Shown: positions 18,057 to 27,171, counted from the first letter of the stretch. The stretch: 64,000 nt of DNA from Streptomyces tardus (GCF_018101125.2 NZ_JAELVF020000001.1:2981977-3045976), one strand, 5' to 3'. The notes: a model not told the origin generated them from the letters alone. A program made the numbers and translations.

Positions 18057-18830
18057 ATGGCCGAGTTGAACGGGGAACCCGTCAGCAGCGCCGCGCTCAC
18101 GGCGCTGGCGCTGACCAACTATGGACACTTCACCACGCTGCGGATCGCCGACGGGCGGGTGCGGGGGCTGGGCCTCCACCTGGAGCGTCTGGCCCGGGAC
18201 TGCGCAGCCCTCTTCGACGCGGAGCTGGACCCGGACCGCGTACGGCGGCTGGTACGTCGGATGGTCCCGGACCGGGGCGCGCTGACCGCGCGGGTGACGG
18301 TCTTCGACCCGTCGCTCACGCTCGCCGCACTGGGCGCCCGGGCGCAGCCGCAGGTGCTGGTCACCACCCGGCCCGCGCCCGCGGTCCCGGCCGGACCGCT
18401 GGCGGTGTGCACGGTGCCCTTCGTCCGCGACTGCCCCGCGGTCAAGAGCGTCGGGCTCTTCGGCGCGCTGCGCCACGGGCGGGCCGCGCGCCTGGCGGGC
18501 TGGGACGACGTGCTGTTCACCGATGAGGCGGGACGGCTCTCCGAGGGCGGAACGTGGAACGTCGGCCTGGTGCGCGGACGTGAGGTGGTCTGGCCGTCCG
18601 CCGCGTCGCTGCCCGGGGTGACCAGGGCGCTGCTCGCGCAGCTGCCCGGGCACCGGTACGCCCCGGTGGCCGATGAGCAACTCGTCGAGTACGAGGCGGT
18701 GTTCGCCACCAACGCGGTCACCGGGGTACGGGCGATCAGTCGTGTCGACGACCGGGAGTTCCCCGAACTCCACCCGCTGCTCCGGGAGTTGCGCGAGGCG
18801 TACGAGGCGATCGAGGGCGACCCGCTGTAG
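18057..18830 (+). CDS. Class IV aminotransferase-like PLP protein
   Basis: This 257-residue protein has the fold-type IV PLP enzyme layout. The internal aldimine lysine is probably Lys130 in PAVKSVGLFGALR, and the EGGTWNV segment near residue 165 matches the phosphate-binding turn and SEG/TEG signature. Members include branched-chain aminotransferases, D-amino acid aminotransferases and aminodeoxychorismate lyase. This one lacks features that would decide among them, so I leave the substrate open. It starts 110 bases from the divergent hydrolase gene. Confidence 0.88.
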   Translation: MAELNGEPVSSAALTALALTNYGHFTTLRIADGRVRGLGLHLERLARDCAALFDAELDPDRVRRLVRRMVPDRGALTARVTVFDPSLTLAALGARAQPQVLVTTRPAPAVPAGPLAVCTVPFVRDCPAVKSVGLFGALRHGRAARLAGWDDVLFTDEAGRLSEGGTWNVGLVRGREVVWPSAASLPGVTRALLAQLPGHRYAPVADEQLVEYEAVFATNAVTGVRAISRVDDREFPELHPLLRELREAYEAIEGDPL

Positions 18831-19523
18831 CGCCGCGGGCGTGCCGCCGCTGCGCCGGGCCGTCGCCGGGGCTCATCCGCCGCAGCGCGCGGCGGCGAGC
18901 ATGACGAGCATGGCGGTGACGAAGGTGGCGACGCGCAGCAGGTTCAACGCAGGCTCCGGGAGCGGTAAACGAGACGGGGTCCGGGCGGAGGCGTGCGCAC
19001 GCAGCGGCGCCGCCCCGCGGTGGCGGAGCGACGTCGTTTCGGTACGTCCGGCCGGTCGGCGGGCGTCAGTGGCCGGCGCCGACCCGGGCGGGCGGAGACG
19101 CGCGGAGTTCACCGCCCGGGCCGCGCCCGTGCACGGGGTGGCAGCGGCGGTGGCCGCGCGCCCTCGTGTTGATCAAGAGGGTAAGCCCGCGGAGCATGTG
19201 CCGGGGACCGCGCGGGAGGGCCAGGAGCCGGGCCGACCTGGGCTGTTGCCGCCGGTCGGCGGGGTTGCCGGAGGCGATTGCGCGGTGTGCGCCGCCCGCC
19301 ACGTTCAGCTGTGGCGAGCCGGTGGCGTTCGATGGTGTTCGGTGGCGTTCAGGGGGTTCGGGCGCTGAACGCCGGTTGCGCCGTCAGGGGTTCGGACCCG
19401 CCGTCAGGGGTTCGGACCGCCGGTTGCGCGGCGCGGCCGGCGGCCCGGGGGTGCCTCGGGCCGGGCCGGGTCGGGTCGGGGCGTGTCCGGTCGGGGCGGG
19501 TGGTCGCCCGGGGCGGCCCCCGG
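18831..19523. other. Long intergenic region with short direct repeats
   Basis: This 693-base gap contains no strong gene. A 24-codon membrane-peptide candidate lies at its left end. Around 19383-19420 a 20-base unit beginning CCGTCAGGGGTTCGG is repeated twice in tandem, and GTGGCGTTC-type units recur just before it (19321-19350). The rest is GC-rich low-complexity sequence with chance frames only. Confidence 0.5.
18873..18947 (-). CDS. Possible 24-residue membrane peptide
   Basis: A TTG at 18947 with GGAG six bases upstream opens a frame for a peptide of 24 residues that is almost one hydrophobic helix (LLRVATFVTAMLVMLAAA) ending in RCGG. The ribosome binding site and hydrophobicity are suggestive, but so short a frame is easily found by chance. 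A longer frame to 19112 has an Arg/Pro-rich leader that looks noncoding. Confidence 0.25.
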   Translation of the reverse strand: MNLLRVATFVTAMLVMLAAARCGG

Positions 19524-19940
19524 TCACTGCGCGTCGTCGAAGAGCTCGAACAGGGCGCCGTCCACATCGAGTTCGAGGTGCTCGTCGCCGCGCGGGGTGA
19601 GCCGGTAGCTGTGCCACAGGAAGCGGCGCAGCGCGGTGGTGTCGAACTCGACCATGGCGGTCGCGTCCGGGGTGTGCAGCTCGACGACGGTGTGGTCCCG
19701 GCCGCTGGGCCACAGCCGTACGTCTCCCTCGCCCTCGGGGGCGCGAAGGCCGGCCTCCAGCAGGTCGCGGGAGAAGATCCAGACGACCTCGTTGCCCTCC
19801 AGCGTGCTGCGCGGGGGGAAGAGGATGCTGACCGCGTAGGGGTCGTCCCGCTCGTAGCGCAGGGCGACGGTCACCTCGGAGGGGATGTGGGCCGTGGCGA
19901 CGATACGGGCTTCCAGTCGGTCTTCGATGTACGCGGTCAT
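19524..19940 (-). CDS. SsgA-like sporulation/cell division protein
   Basis: This 138-residue protein belongs to the SsgA-like family, which is confined to morphologically complex actinomycetes and helps position or time cell-wall synthesis and septation. The family core is clear: ERDDPYAVSILFPP, VVWIFSRDLLEAGL, GDVRLWPS and the C-terminal DTTALRRFLW segment. Length fits. I cannot say which paralogue it is. It lies divergently from a sigma-like gene and is 1.3 kb from a second SsgA-like gene on the same strand. Confidence 0.92.
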   Translation of the reverse strand: MTAYIEDRLEARIVATAHIPSEVTVALRYERDDPYAVSILFPPRSTLEGNEVVWIFSRDLLEAGLRAPEGEGDVRLWPSGRDHTVVELHTPDATAMVEFDTTALRRFLWHSYRLTPRGDEHLELDVDGALFELFDDAQ

Positions 19941-20267
19941 GGGTGGTGCTCCTTGGCTCTGCCCTTGTGGGGCTTCGTCCGGGCCCGTTCGGAGCGGGCC
20001 CCGGGCGCTCGCGGGGGCTGTCGCGACGTCTGGTCCGCCGCGGCGGGCTCGGTCCCGCACTGGTTGAGACCCGCGCGACGCGGATTGTTCACGCTTGGTT
20101 CGCGAATCAACCAAGTGAGCTATCACACAACCCATGGATAAAGCGGACATCAAGGACATACGCTCAAAGTGTCCCGGCTCGTCGATGTCGTCCGCCACAC
20201 CCTCGGCGATGACGCGCGCAGACCCGCGCTGCGAGCCTGTCTCCCGACACCGGAGAGTGCTTTCCTG
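19941..20267. other. Divergent promoter region, SsgA-like / sigma-like gene
   Basis: This 327-base gap carries no gene. It contains a clearly AT-richer block at about 20085-20165 (CACGCTTGGTTCGCGAATC onward) that probably holds promoters for one or both flanking genes. No symmetric operator stands out. Confidence 0.5.
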
Positions 20268-21221
20268 ATGCCGGAAACCCCGGAGAACCCGCCCGTGTCC
20301 AGCGCTCCGCCCTCCGGGCCCACGGATGCCGAGCGCTTCGCCCGCGTCTACCGCGAGGAGGAGCCCCGCCTGGTGGCCTACGCGCGCTCGCGCTCCGGAC
20401 ACGGCTGGTCCGCCGAGGATCTGGTCGCCGACGCCGCCTTCCGCGTCTGGCGGCAGGTGGTGGCCGGTCGCGAGCACGTCGACGACATCGCCGCGGAGCT
20501 GGGCGCCGGCGTACGGAACCTGGTGGCGAGTCTCGCGCTGACCGCTGCCGCGGGGGCCGCCGCGACCGGCCCGGGGACGCGTACCGCCCAGGTTGGGCTG
20601 CTGGCGAAAGTGCTGCGGGAGATGCCCGAACGCCAGGTCAAAGCGGTGTGGCTGACCGAGGTGGAGCGGCTTCCGCTGGCCGCCGCGGGAAGCCGCCTGG
20701 GCACACACCGCAACGCGGCGGCGGTGCTGATGCACCGGGCTCGGGAGAACATGCGCCAGGCGTTTCTGCGCGCCCAGCCCGGTGACGCACCGGACGGCGA
20801 GTGCGGTCGGCACCGGGCGCGCATGCCCGCGCACATCAGGGGAGTCGACACGGTCGACGCCGCGCAGGAACTGCGGGCCCACCTCGAGGACTGCGGCGGC
20901 TGCCGGTCGCGGCTCTCCCGGCTCGTTGCCCTCGACGGGAGGCTTGCCGCCCTCGTGGGCCCCGCGCTCGTCACACTCTTCGCCCACGGCCAGGCGCCGC
21001 ATCTGGCAGCTCTGGCCGGTACGGGGTCGACGGCCGCGGCGCCGGACCGCGCACCCGACGGCGGCAGTGTGACGCCGTTCCGTCTGGTGCGGCGGCTAGC
21101 GGACCGCGCCTTCGGCCCGCACACCGCCCTCGTCGGCGTGGCGCTGGTCGCCTCCGCCTCCGGGCGGAGCGCCGAGAGGAGCGTTCTCGACGCCGGCCGT
21201 CCCACCACGACCCGCGACTGA
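20268..21221 (+). CDS. Sigma-70-like protein with C-terminal zinc-finger region
   Basis: This 317-residue protein has a sigma region 2-like block (about 20-65: FARVYREEEPRLVAYARSR then DLVADAAFRVWRQ) and a degenerate region 4-like block (about 120-165: LREMPERQVKAVWLTEVERL, HRARENM). After that comes a Cys/His element (HLEDCGGCRSRL near residue 210) like the zinc-binding anti-sigma domain of ECF systems, then an Ala-rich, weakly hydrophobic tail. It may be a sigma factor with a built-in anti-sigma-like module, or a regulator derived from one. The ATG at 20268 has GGAGAG about ten bases upstream; an earlier in-frame start lacks one. Two SsgA-like genes flank it. Confidence 0.75.
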   Translation: MPETPENPPVSSAPPSGPTDAERFARVYREEEPRLVAYARSRSGHGWSAEDLVADAAFRVWRQVVAGREHVDDIAAELGAGVRNLVASLALTAAAGAAATGPGTRTAQVGLLAKVLREMPERQVKAVWLTEVERLPLAAAGSRLGTHRNAAAVLMHRARENMRQAFLRAQPGDAPDGECGRHRARMPAHIRGVDTVDAAQELRAHLEDCGGCRSRLSRLVALDGRLAALVGPALVTLFAHGQAPHLAALAGTGSTAAAPDRAPDGGSVTPFRLVRRLADRAFGPHTALVGVALVASASGRSAERSVLDAGRPTTTRD

Positions 21222-21237
21222 ACGCCGGGCGGGGCGT

Positions 21238-21654
21238 TCAGCTGCGGTGCAGCAGCTCCGCCAACTCGCGTTCGATGCCGACCTCCGAAGTCGCGGCCTC
21301 CGCCTCCGTCGGCAGCAACGCGTAGGTCTCGCGCAGGAATTCGCGCACCGCGACCGCGGACAGGTCGACGACCGCGACGCCTTCGGGTGCCTGGAGCTCC
21401 AGGAAGACGGTGCCCTCCCCGCGCGGCCACAGCCGTACGGCGCCGGTGCCGGTGGGTCGGTCCACCCCGGCGGCGAGCAGCTCCCGGGCGAAGAACCAGC
21501 TCGTCTCCACGCCGTCGAGCGCGGCCTCGGCCGGGAAGACGACGCGCACGGCGAGCGGGTCGGCGGTGTCGTAGTGCAGGCCGACGAGGAACGGACGTGT
21601 CTCGTCGGCGATCATCTGCGCGGGCACGGCGTGCTGCGTCGTCACAGTGGCCAT
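21238..21654 (-). CDS. SsgA-like sporulation/cell division protein
   Basis: This second 138-residue SsgA-like protein keeps the family signatures LHYDTADPLAVRVVFP, TSWFFARELLAAGV, GAVRLWPRG and a C-terminal LSAVAVREFL segment. It is clearly different in sequence from the one at 19524-19940, so this is not a recent duplication. A strong GGAGGAG lies six bases before the ATG at 21654. It is convergent with the sigma-like gene, whose stop is 16 bases away. Its role is likely in septation or peptidoglycan remodelling in aerial hyphae. Confidence 0.92.
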   Translation of the reverse strand: MATVTTQHAVPAQMIADETRPFLVGLHYDTADPLAVRVVFPAEAALDGVETSWFFARELLAAGVDRPTGTGAVRLWPRGEGTVFLELQAPEGVAVVDLSAVAVREFLRETYALLPTEAEAATSEVGIERELAELLHRS

Positions 21655-22170
21655 CGAACGCTCCTCCAGCGGTGTTTCGCCTTCACCCGTTATGACGATC
21701 GGGAGGCCGTGGGGAAGCCGGAAAGTGTGTGTGAGGTCGCTCACCCGTGCCGCCGAAGCCCTGCCGCACGCCCCTCCCGCGCGTGCGGTCCCGTCGTGCG
21801 ATTCTGCCCGTACGCCACGCCCCCGCGACGTCTGTCCGTGCGCCCGTGCGCCCCGGCAGTCCGCGACGAGGGTCGAACCGCCGTCCCGCGACGGGCAGTC
21901 GGGGCCGTGCGGCTGCTCGGCCCTCGGTGCGGAGAGGACCCCAGATCGTCGGCGCGACCGGCTGCGTAGCACCATGGGGGGAGCAACGACCGGCCACACC
22001 CGTCCTCCGAGCGCATCGCCGGGCCGCACGCCCGGCCCGGCGCACGGCCGACGCGCACGACGGCACGACCGACGGTGTGCGCTGCCTCCTCGGGGAGGCG
22101 GAGGACGACAACGGAGATCAGGACGGACACCCCGGCCGAGATCCAGAACGACGACAGGAGTACGGGGCTC
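21655..22170. other. Divergent intergenic region, SsgA-like / serine hydrolase
   Basis: This 516-base gap has only chance frames. Just upstream of the SsgA-like gene there is a short symmetric element (GTGAG-GTCG-CTCAC, 21731-21744). The remainder is GC-rich and I see no RNA gene or longer repeat. Confidence 0.5.
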
Positions 22171-23325
22171 GTGGTGGATGTCCAGGGCAGCGTCGCGGAC
22201 GGCTTCGAACCCGTACGGGAAGCCTTTACGAGGAACTTCGCCGAACGCGGCGAACTCGGCGCCGCCGTCACGGTCTACCGGGACGGCCGCCCGGTGGTGG
22301 ACCTGTGGGGCGGCGAGGGCTGGCGCCGGGAGACCGTCCAGGTGGTCCGCTCGGCGACCAAGGGCCCGGCCGCGGCGGTGCCGCATCTGCTCCAGCAGCG
22401 CGGAAAGCTCGACCTGGACGCGCCTGTCGGCACGTACTGGCCGGAGTTCAAGCAGCACGGCAAGGAACGCGTGCTGGTGCGTCACCTCCTCACCCACCGC
22501 GCGGGGTTGCCGGCGCTCGACACCCCGCTCACCCCCTCCCGTGCGGTGGACGGAGAGAGCGGCCCCGCCGCGCTCGCCGCGCAGCGCCCGCAGTGGGAGC
22601 CGGGCACGGCACACGGCTACCACGCGCTCACCTACGGCTGGCTCCTGGACGAACTGGTGCGCCGCATCACCGGGTTGAGCCTCGGCCGGTGGCTCGCACA
22701 GGAGATCTCCGGGCCGCTGGGACTGGACCTGTGGATCGGGCTGCCCGAGGAGCAGCACCACCGCGTCGGAGAGCTCCGGGAGGTCAGCGCTCCCGAACCC
22801 CCGGCCGGGCAGGGCCTTCGGGTCCGCGCCAAACCGCAGGTGGGCGCCGCCTACCGCGACCCGCAGTCGCTGACCCGCAGGGCCTTCGCCGCCATCGACC
22901 CGTTCCCGGACCAGAACTCGCCGGCCCACTGGTCCGCCGAGCTGCCCGCCACCAACGGCATCGCCACCGCCCGTTCGCTGGCGCGCTTCTACGCCGCGCT
23001 GCTCGACGAGGTGGACGGCGTACGGCTCTACACCCCGGCCACTCTGACCGCCGCGCGCAGCGAGGAGTCGCAGGGACCGGACCGGGTGCTGGTCGTCCCG
23101 ACCCGTTTCGGGCTCGGCCACATGCTCCACTCGCCAGCCTCCCCGATGCTCTCACCGAGCTCCTTCGGCCACCCGGGCCGCGGCGGATCGCTGGCCTTCG
23201 CCGACCAGGACGCCGGCGTCGGCTTCGGGTACGTGACCAACGGGCTTCAGAAGTCGGTCACTTCGGACCCCCGCGCGCAGGCACTCGTACGCGCCCTGCG
23301 CGCCAGCCTGCGCGACCTGACCTGA
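22171..23325 (+). CDS. Serine hydrolase of the beta-lactamase/esterase family
   Basis: This 384-residue enzyme has the class C beta-lactamase/penicillin-binding fold. The nucleophile is Ser61 in SATK (Lys64 is the general base), the second motif is Tyr150 in GYHA, and the third motif position reads GHPGRGG. This pattern is usual in esterases EstB and related hydrolases rather than true beta-lactamases. No signal peptide is present, so it acts in the cytoplasm. I chose the GTG at 22171 because AGGAG lies ten bases upstream; the frame is open upstream but Arg/Thr-rich. The stop codon is inside a pentamer repeat. Confidence 0.9.
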   Translation: MVDVQGSVADGFEPVREAFTRNFAERGELGAAVTVYRDGRPVVDLWGGEGWRRETVQVVRSATKGPAAAVPHLLQQRGKLDLDAPVGTYWPEFKQHGKERVLVRHLLTHRAGLPALDTPLTPSRAVDGESGPAALAAQRPQWEPGTAHGYHALTYGWLLDELVRRITGLSLGRWLAQEISGPLGLDLWIGLPEEQHHRVGELREVSAPEPPAGQGLRVRAKPQVGAAYRDPQSLTRRAFAAIDPFPDQNSPAHWSAELPATNGIATARSLARFYAALLDEVDGVRLYTPATLTAARSEESQGPDRVLVVPTRFGLGHMLHSPASPMLSPSSFGHPGRGGSLAFADQDAGVGFGYVTNGLQKSVTSDPRAQALVRALRASLRDLT

Positions 23326-23345
23326 CCTGACCTGACCTGACCTGA
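23316..23345. repeat. Six tandem CCTGA pentamers spanning the stop codon
   Basis: CCTGA is repeated six times from 23316 to 23345. The hydrolase gene stops at the TGA in the second unit. Because the unit is five bases, TGA occurs in all three frames, so the array is a built-in stop for any frame. Confidence 0.95.
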
Positions 23346-23380
23346 TCCGACGCGACCTGTTCCGACCCGCGCCCGGACCC

Positions 23381-23425
23381 GACCCGCGCCGACCCGCGCC
23401 GACCCGCGCCGACCCGACCCGCGCC
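23381..23425. repeat. Tandem 10-bp repeat
   Basis: GACCCGCGCC occurs three times exactly at 23381-23410 and continues in interrupted form to about 23425. It is noncoding sequence between the serine hydrolase and the convergent arylamine N-acetyltransferase gene. Confidence 0.9.
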
Positions 23426-23576
23426 GAGGCCGGGCCCGCGCCGACCGATCCGACCGGCCCGCGCAGGGTTCCGACCTGCCGGGGCGAGGTCGGCGCCTGC
23501 CGGGTGGCGTCGAGGCGGGCGGGCGACGCCGGGGGCGGGCCGGGTCCCCGTCGTCCCGCCCCCGTCGCCCGGGCCG

Positions 23577-24506
23577 CTACCGCTCGGCCCGTTCCCGCAG
23601 GTGCTGGACGATCGTGGACGCGTCCCGGTCGTCCAGTGCGATACCGAAGACCCCCTCCAGCGCCGTCGGTACCTCCTCCGGGCGGTAGGTGTGCTCGTCG
23701 GTCACCGAGCCGTCGGGGTGAGTGACGCGGTAGGTCAGGCCGTCGAGTCCGTGGACCACGCCCTCAGCGGTGACGCGCGTGGCGAACGGCCGTGTCACGA
23801 AAGGCGATCGGGGCCAGGTCGAGACGTAGAAGTTGCCCACCTCGTAGTCGACCGGGCGGCGCGGCGAGAGCGTGAAGGCGTGCTGGTCGACGGCCTCGAC
23901 CACCGCGCCGCTGCCGTCGTCCCCGGCCTCGCCCCCGCCGGTACGGCCCCCGGCCTCGCCCGTGCGGGTACGGCCCCCGGCCACGACGAGTTGCTGCAGG
24001 ACCCAGTGCCACTCGTCCTCCTGCCGCAGCCGCCAGCGTCGCCCGCCGGCCGAGACCTCGGCGCCGTCGGCGAACTCAACGGGCGCCAGCGCCGCGCTGC
24101 CGAACCCCACGTCGCTGAGCCAGCGTTGGCCGGTGTCGGGCGTGGTCACGCGCAGCACCGCGTGTGTCTCGGAGAGGTCCGGACCGTCGCCCTGGCCCAG
24201 CCGCACGCGGCCGATGAAGCCCTCCACGCCGAAGCCCAGCGCCTCCAGCACGGCGCCGAAGAGAAGTGCGTGCTCGAAGCAGTAGCCGCCGCGACGGCTG
24301 CGGACCATCTTCCGCTCCAGGCTCGGCAGATCGAGCCGTACCGGTCGCCCGGCGGTGATCTCCAGGTTCTCGAACGGGATGTGCAGCATGTGTGCGCGGT
24401 GCAGCGCGTGCAGGGTCCCGACGGTGGCGGTGCGCTCGCCGTGGTGGTCCACGCGCCGCAGGTAGGCGTCGAGATCCAGCTGGTCGGAGTCCCACGAGGT
24501 GTTCAT
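23577..24506 (-). CDS. nat: Arylamine N-acetyltransferase
   Basis: This 309-residue enzyme transfers acetyl from acetyl-CoA to arylamines, hydrazines or amide-forming intermediates. The catalytic triad is visible: Cys76 in RRGGYCFEHA, His115 in ETHAVLRV and Asp132 in LSDVGFGS. The N-terminal FENLEI motif is also family-typical. It is about 30 residues longer than usual because of a Gly/Thr-rich, partly repeated insertion near 180-200, which probably forms a surface loop. It could be a xenobiotic NAT or an amide synthase; no biosynthetic cluster is near, so the former is likelier. Confidence 0.94.
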   Translation of the reverse strand: MNTSWDSDQLDLDAYLRRVDHHGERTATVGTLHALHRAHMLHIPFENLEITAGRPVRLDLPSLERKMVRSRRGGYCFEHALLFGAVLEALGFGVEGFIGRVRLGQGDGPDLSETHAVLRVTTPDTGQRWLSDVGFGSAALAPVEFADGAEVSAGGRRWRLRQEDEWHWVLQQLVVAGGRTRTGEAGGRTGGGEAGDDGSGAVVEAVDQHAFTLSPRRPVDYEVGNFYVSTWPRSPFVTRPFATRVTAEGVVHGLDGLTYRVTHPDGSVTDEHTYRPEEVPTALEGVFGIALDDRDASTIVQHLRERAER

Positions 24507-24594
24507 GGGGCGAACCTAGAACTTCAACCGCGGTTCAGGTCAAGCGCACGCCGGGGGATGTCCGTCGCCCGGCGCGGTCGTGGCGGCGGACGGC

Positions 24595-25986
24595 TCACCC
24601 CCGGTGAGCGGGGTCGGCGACGCGTCGCCGGGCGCTGCCCGCGCGCTCGACCAGCAGTCGGCCGATCAGCACCATGCCGATCGCCGTCGGCGCGCTGATG
24701 TCGACCGCGACGAGGGTCGCCGTCCGCCCCTCGGTGATCTCGCCGAAGCCGACCATCGAGAGCCCCAGCACGCCGAGCAGGGCCAGCGTCGCACCGATCG
24801 CGGCGAGCGGGCCCGCGCCGCGCGGGGCGAGAGTGAACGGCCGTGCCGGGGGCGGGAGTTCGAAGCGGCGGAAGAGCGCCACGAGTGCGGCCGTCAGCGC
24901 CAGCGCGCCGCCGATCCGTACCGGGAGCTGCGCCCACCAGGCGGCGCTCGCCGGCTCGGGGAAGGGCACGTCGAGCGCGAGCAGCACGCCGTACACCCCG
25001 AGCAGCGCGGTCAGATGCCACAGGAACGCGGTCATCGCCAGGCCGTTGGCGGCGACCACCGCGCGCCACGCCCGAGGACGGGCCAGCAGCCCGGAGGCCG
25101 GCCGGCGCAGCAGCTCGACCGCGCCGGCCAGCCAGACCCCGTGGCAGAGCAGTGCCAGCGTGGGCGGGGCCATATTGCTCACCTTCTCGCCGGGCATGCC
25201 CACCATGGAGACCGGATAGGGCCCCAGCCACACCAGCGCCGCCGTGGACAGCAGCCCGCCGAGCGCCAGCGCCGCGGGCACCCCGGGCATGCGCAGCGCT
25301 CCGTCGGCGCGCAGGAAGCCCAGCTGATGCACGGCGAGCCAGACGAAGGCGAAGTTGAGGAATTCCACGTGGGGCACCCCGAGGGCGAACCGCAGTACGT
25401 CCACCGAGGCCGCGCCGGTGAGCAGCGCGCCGAAGGCGCCCCAGCCCCAGCGTTCGTGCAGGCGCAGCAGCGGCGGGGTGAACGCCACCATCGCCAGATA
25501 GATCCCGATGAACCACAGCGGCTGGGCCACCAGTCGGGTCGCTGTCGCGGTCAACGGTCCGTCGGCGAAGAGGAGTTGCAGGGCCAGTGCGCCCGCCGCC
25601 CACACTGCGACGAACACCAGCACGGGCCCCAGCAGCCGCTGCAGCCTGGCGCGCAGAAACGCCGGGTACACGCCGGGCCCGCCCCCGCCGGCCCGTCGGA
25701 CCAGGGAGCGGTAGGACAGCGCGTGCGAGAAGCCTCCGACCAGGAAGAAGACCGGCATGATCTGCAACAGCCAGGTGATCGGCTGGAGTTCGGGCACCTC
25801 CGCCAGCAGATTGCCGGCCTGTGCGGAGCGGTCCGGCCCGAGCGTGACCACCGCCATCGTCCAGTGGCCGAGCACCACGGTGGCGAGCGAGGCGACACGC
25901 AGCAGATCGACGTAGCGGTCCCTGGAATCGGGGGTGGCCGCGGCGAGTTCGGCCGCGCTCGAGGGAGATCCGAGGGCTGTGGTCAT
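24595..25986 (-). CDS. Membrane acyltransferase (acyltransferase 3 family)
   Basis: This 463-residue protein has about ten hydrophobic helices and the acyltransferase-3 start YVDLLRVASLATVVLGHW, whose His is the conserved catalytic residue. A later FFLVGGFSHALSYRS motif with the conserved Arg also fits. Such enzymes O-acylate sugars, antibiotics or cell-wall glycans across the membrane. The ATG at 25986 gives a short soluble N-terminus. It is divergent from an SDR gene and is the second of two minus-strand genes here, with 88 bases before the nat gene. Confidence 0.9.
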   Translation of the reverse strand: MTTALGSPSSAAELAAATPDSRDRYVDLLRVASLATVVLGHWTMAVVTLGPDRSAQAGNLLAEVPELQPITWLLQIMPVFFLVGGFSHALSYRSLVRRAGGGGPGVYPAFLRARLQRLLGPVLVFVAVWAAGALALQLLFADGPLTATATRLVAQPLWFIGIYLAMVAFTPPLLRLHERWGWGAFGALLTGAASVDVLRFALGVPHVEFLNFAFVWLAVHQLGFLRADGALRMPGVPAALALGGLLSTAALVWLGPYPVSMVGMPGEKVSNMAPPTLALLCHGVWLAGAVELLRRPASGLLARPRAWRAVVAANGLAMTAFLWHLTALLGVYGVLLALDVPFPEPASAAWWAQLPVRIGGALALTAALVALFRRFELPPPARPFTLAPRGAGPLAAIGATLALLGVLGLSMVGFGEITEGRTATLVAVDISAPTAIGMVLIGRLLVERAGSARRRVADPAHRG

Positions 25987-26118
25987 GAGCCCCAGACTCG
26001 CCCACGGGTCGCCGCCGCCACATGCGCCCGGGTACTCATATCCGGCCCTGAGTATCCGGTGCGCGAGTGTGCACCGGGGCGCGTGACCGGCGGTGCGGTG
26101 CGGTCCTAGGCTGGCGAC

Positions 26119-26925
26119 ATGGCTGACCAACTCCGCAGACTCGACGGGTACTCCGCACTGCTCACCGGCGCGGGCAGCGGCATCGGCGCCGCCGCCGCAC
26201 ACCGGCTCGCCGCCGAGGGCGCGCGCGTCACCGTCACCGACCTCGTGCCCGACCGGGCCTCGGTGATCGCCGAGGAGATCCGGCAACTGGGCGGGACCGC
26301 CGAGGCGTTGGGTTGCGACGTGGGCGACGCGGCCTCGGTCCGGGCCGCCGTCGACCACGCCGCGGAGACCTTCGGCGGACTGGACGTGCTGGTCACCGCC
26401 GCCTTCCGGAACGATCCGCGGAGCATGGACGCCGAGCACCTTGACGACATCCTGGACGACGCCTGGATCGGCGACTTCGACATCACCCTGCACGGTGCCT
26501 TCCGCACCGCACGTGCCTGCCTGCCGCACCTCGCGGCGGCCGAGGGACGGGGCGCGGTCGTGTTCATCGGCTCGGTCAACGGCGAGCAGGACTTCGGCGG
26601 CCACTCCTACAGCGCCGCCAAGGCGGGCCTCGCCGGCCTCACCCGAACCCTCGCCGGCGAGTCCGCGCGCCGCGGCGTACGAGTCAACCTGGTCGCGCCC
26701 GGAACCGTCGACACACCGTCCTGGAGCGGCCGTTCAGAGAGCCTCGCACGCGCCGCCGAGTGTTATCCGCTGGGCCGTGTCGGCCGCCCCGAGGACGTCG
26801 CGGGTGCGGTGGCGTTCCTCGCCTCGCGCGACGCGTCCTGGGTCACCGGCGTCACGCTGCCGGTCGACGGCGGCGTGCTGATCAGCAACCTCGATCTGCG
26901 CCGCGCCCTCGACGCCGGCCGCTGA
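26119..26925 (+). CDS. Short-chain dehydrogenase/reductase
   Basis: This 268-residue enzyme has the classical SDR features: TGAGSGIG at residues 16-23, catalytic Ser in FIGSVNG and YSAAK with Tyr164 and Lys168, plus a PxDGG-type end (LPVDGG). The usual NAG turn is replaced by a TAAF sequence, an unusual but tolerated change. It is related to the 3-oxoacyl reductase/glucose dehydrogenase-like group. The substrate is unknown. It stands alone, divergent from the acyltransferase gene. Confidence 0.91.
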   Translation: MADQLRRLDGYSALLTGAGSGIGAAAAHRLAAEGARVTVTDLVPDRASVIAEEIRQLGGTAEALGCDVGDAASVRAAVDHAAETFGGLDVLVTAAFRNDPRSMDAEHLDDILDDAWIGDFDITLHGAFRTARACLPHLAAAEGRGAVVFIGSVNGEQDFGGHSYSAAKAGLAGLTRTLAGESARRGVRVNLVAPGTVDTPSWSGRSESLARAAECYPLGRVGRPEDVAGAVAFLASRDASWVTGVTLPVDGGVLISNLDLRRALDAGR

Positions 26926-27171
26926 GCCCGGGGCCGGCCCGCTGAGTCCGGGCCGGGCGCGGGCGTGCGTACGCGCGAGCCCGGTGGCGTACGCCCGAGC
27001 CAGGCGCTCTGCGCGGGCGCACGGGGGGCCGTACGAGCCCGCACACGAGCCGTGCACGCCCCGTGAGCCGGGGCCCGTACGAGAGTCCCGGCTCAGGCTC
27101 ACCGTGCCCGGTCCGCCTCGCGTCCGGCTTGGGGCGTCCGGCCCGCCACGTCCGGCCCGCCCGCGTCCGGC

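Noticed and set aside
23381..23425. Tandem repeats considered as a CRISPR array
   Set aside because: The units are 10 bases with no spacers between them, and no cas genes are present in the window.
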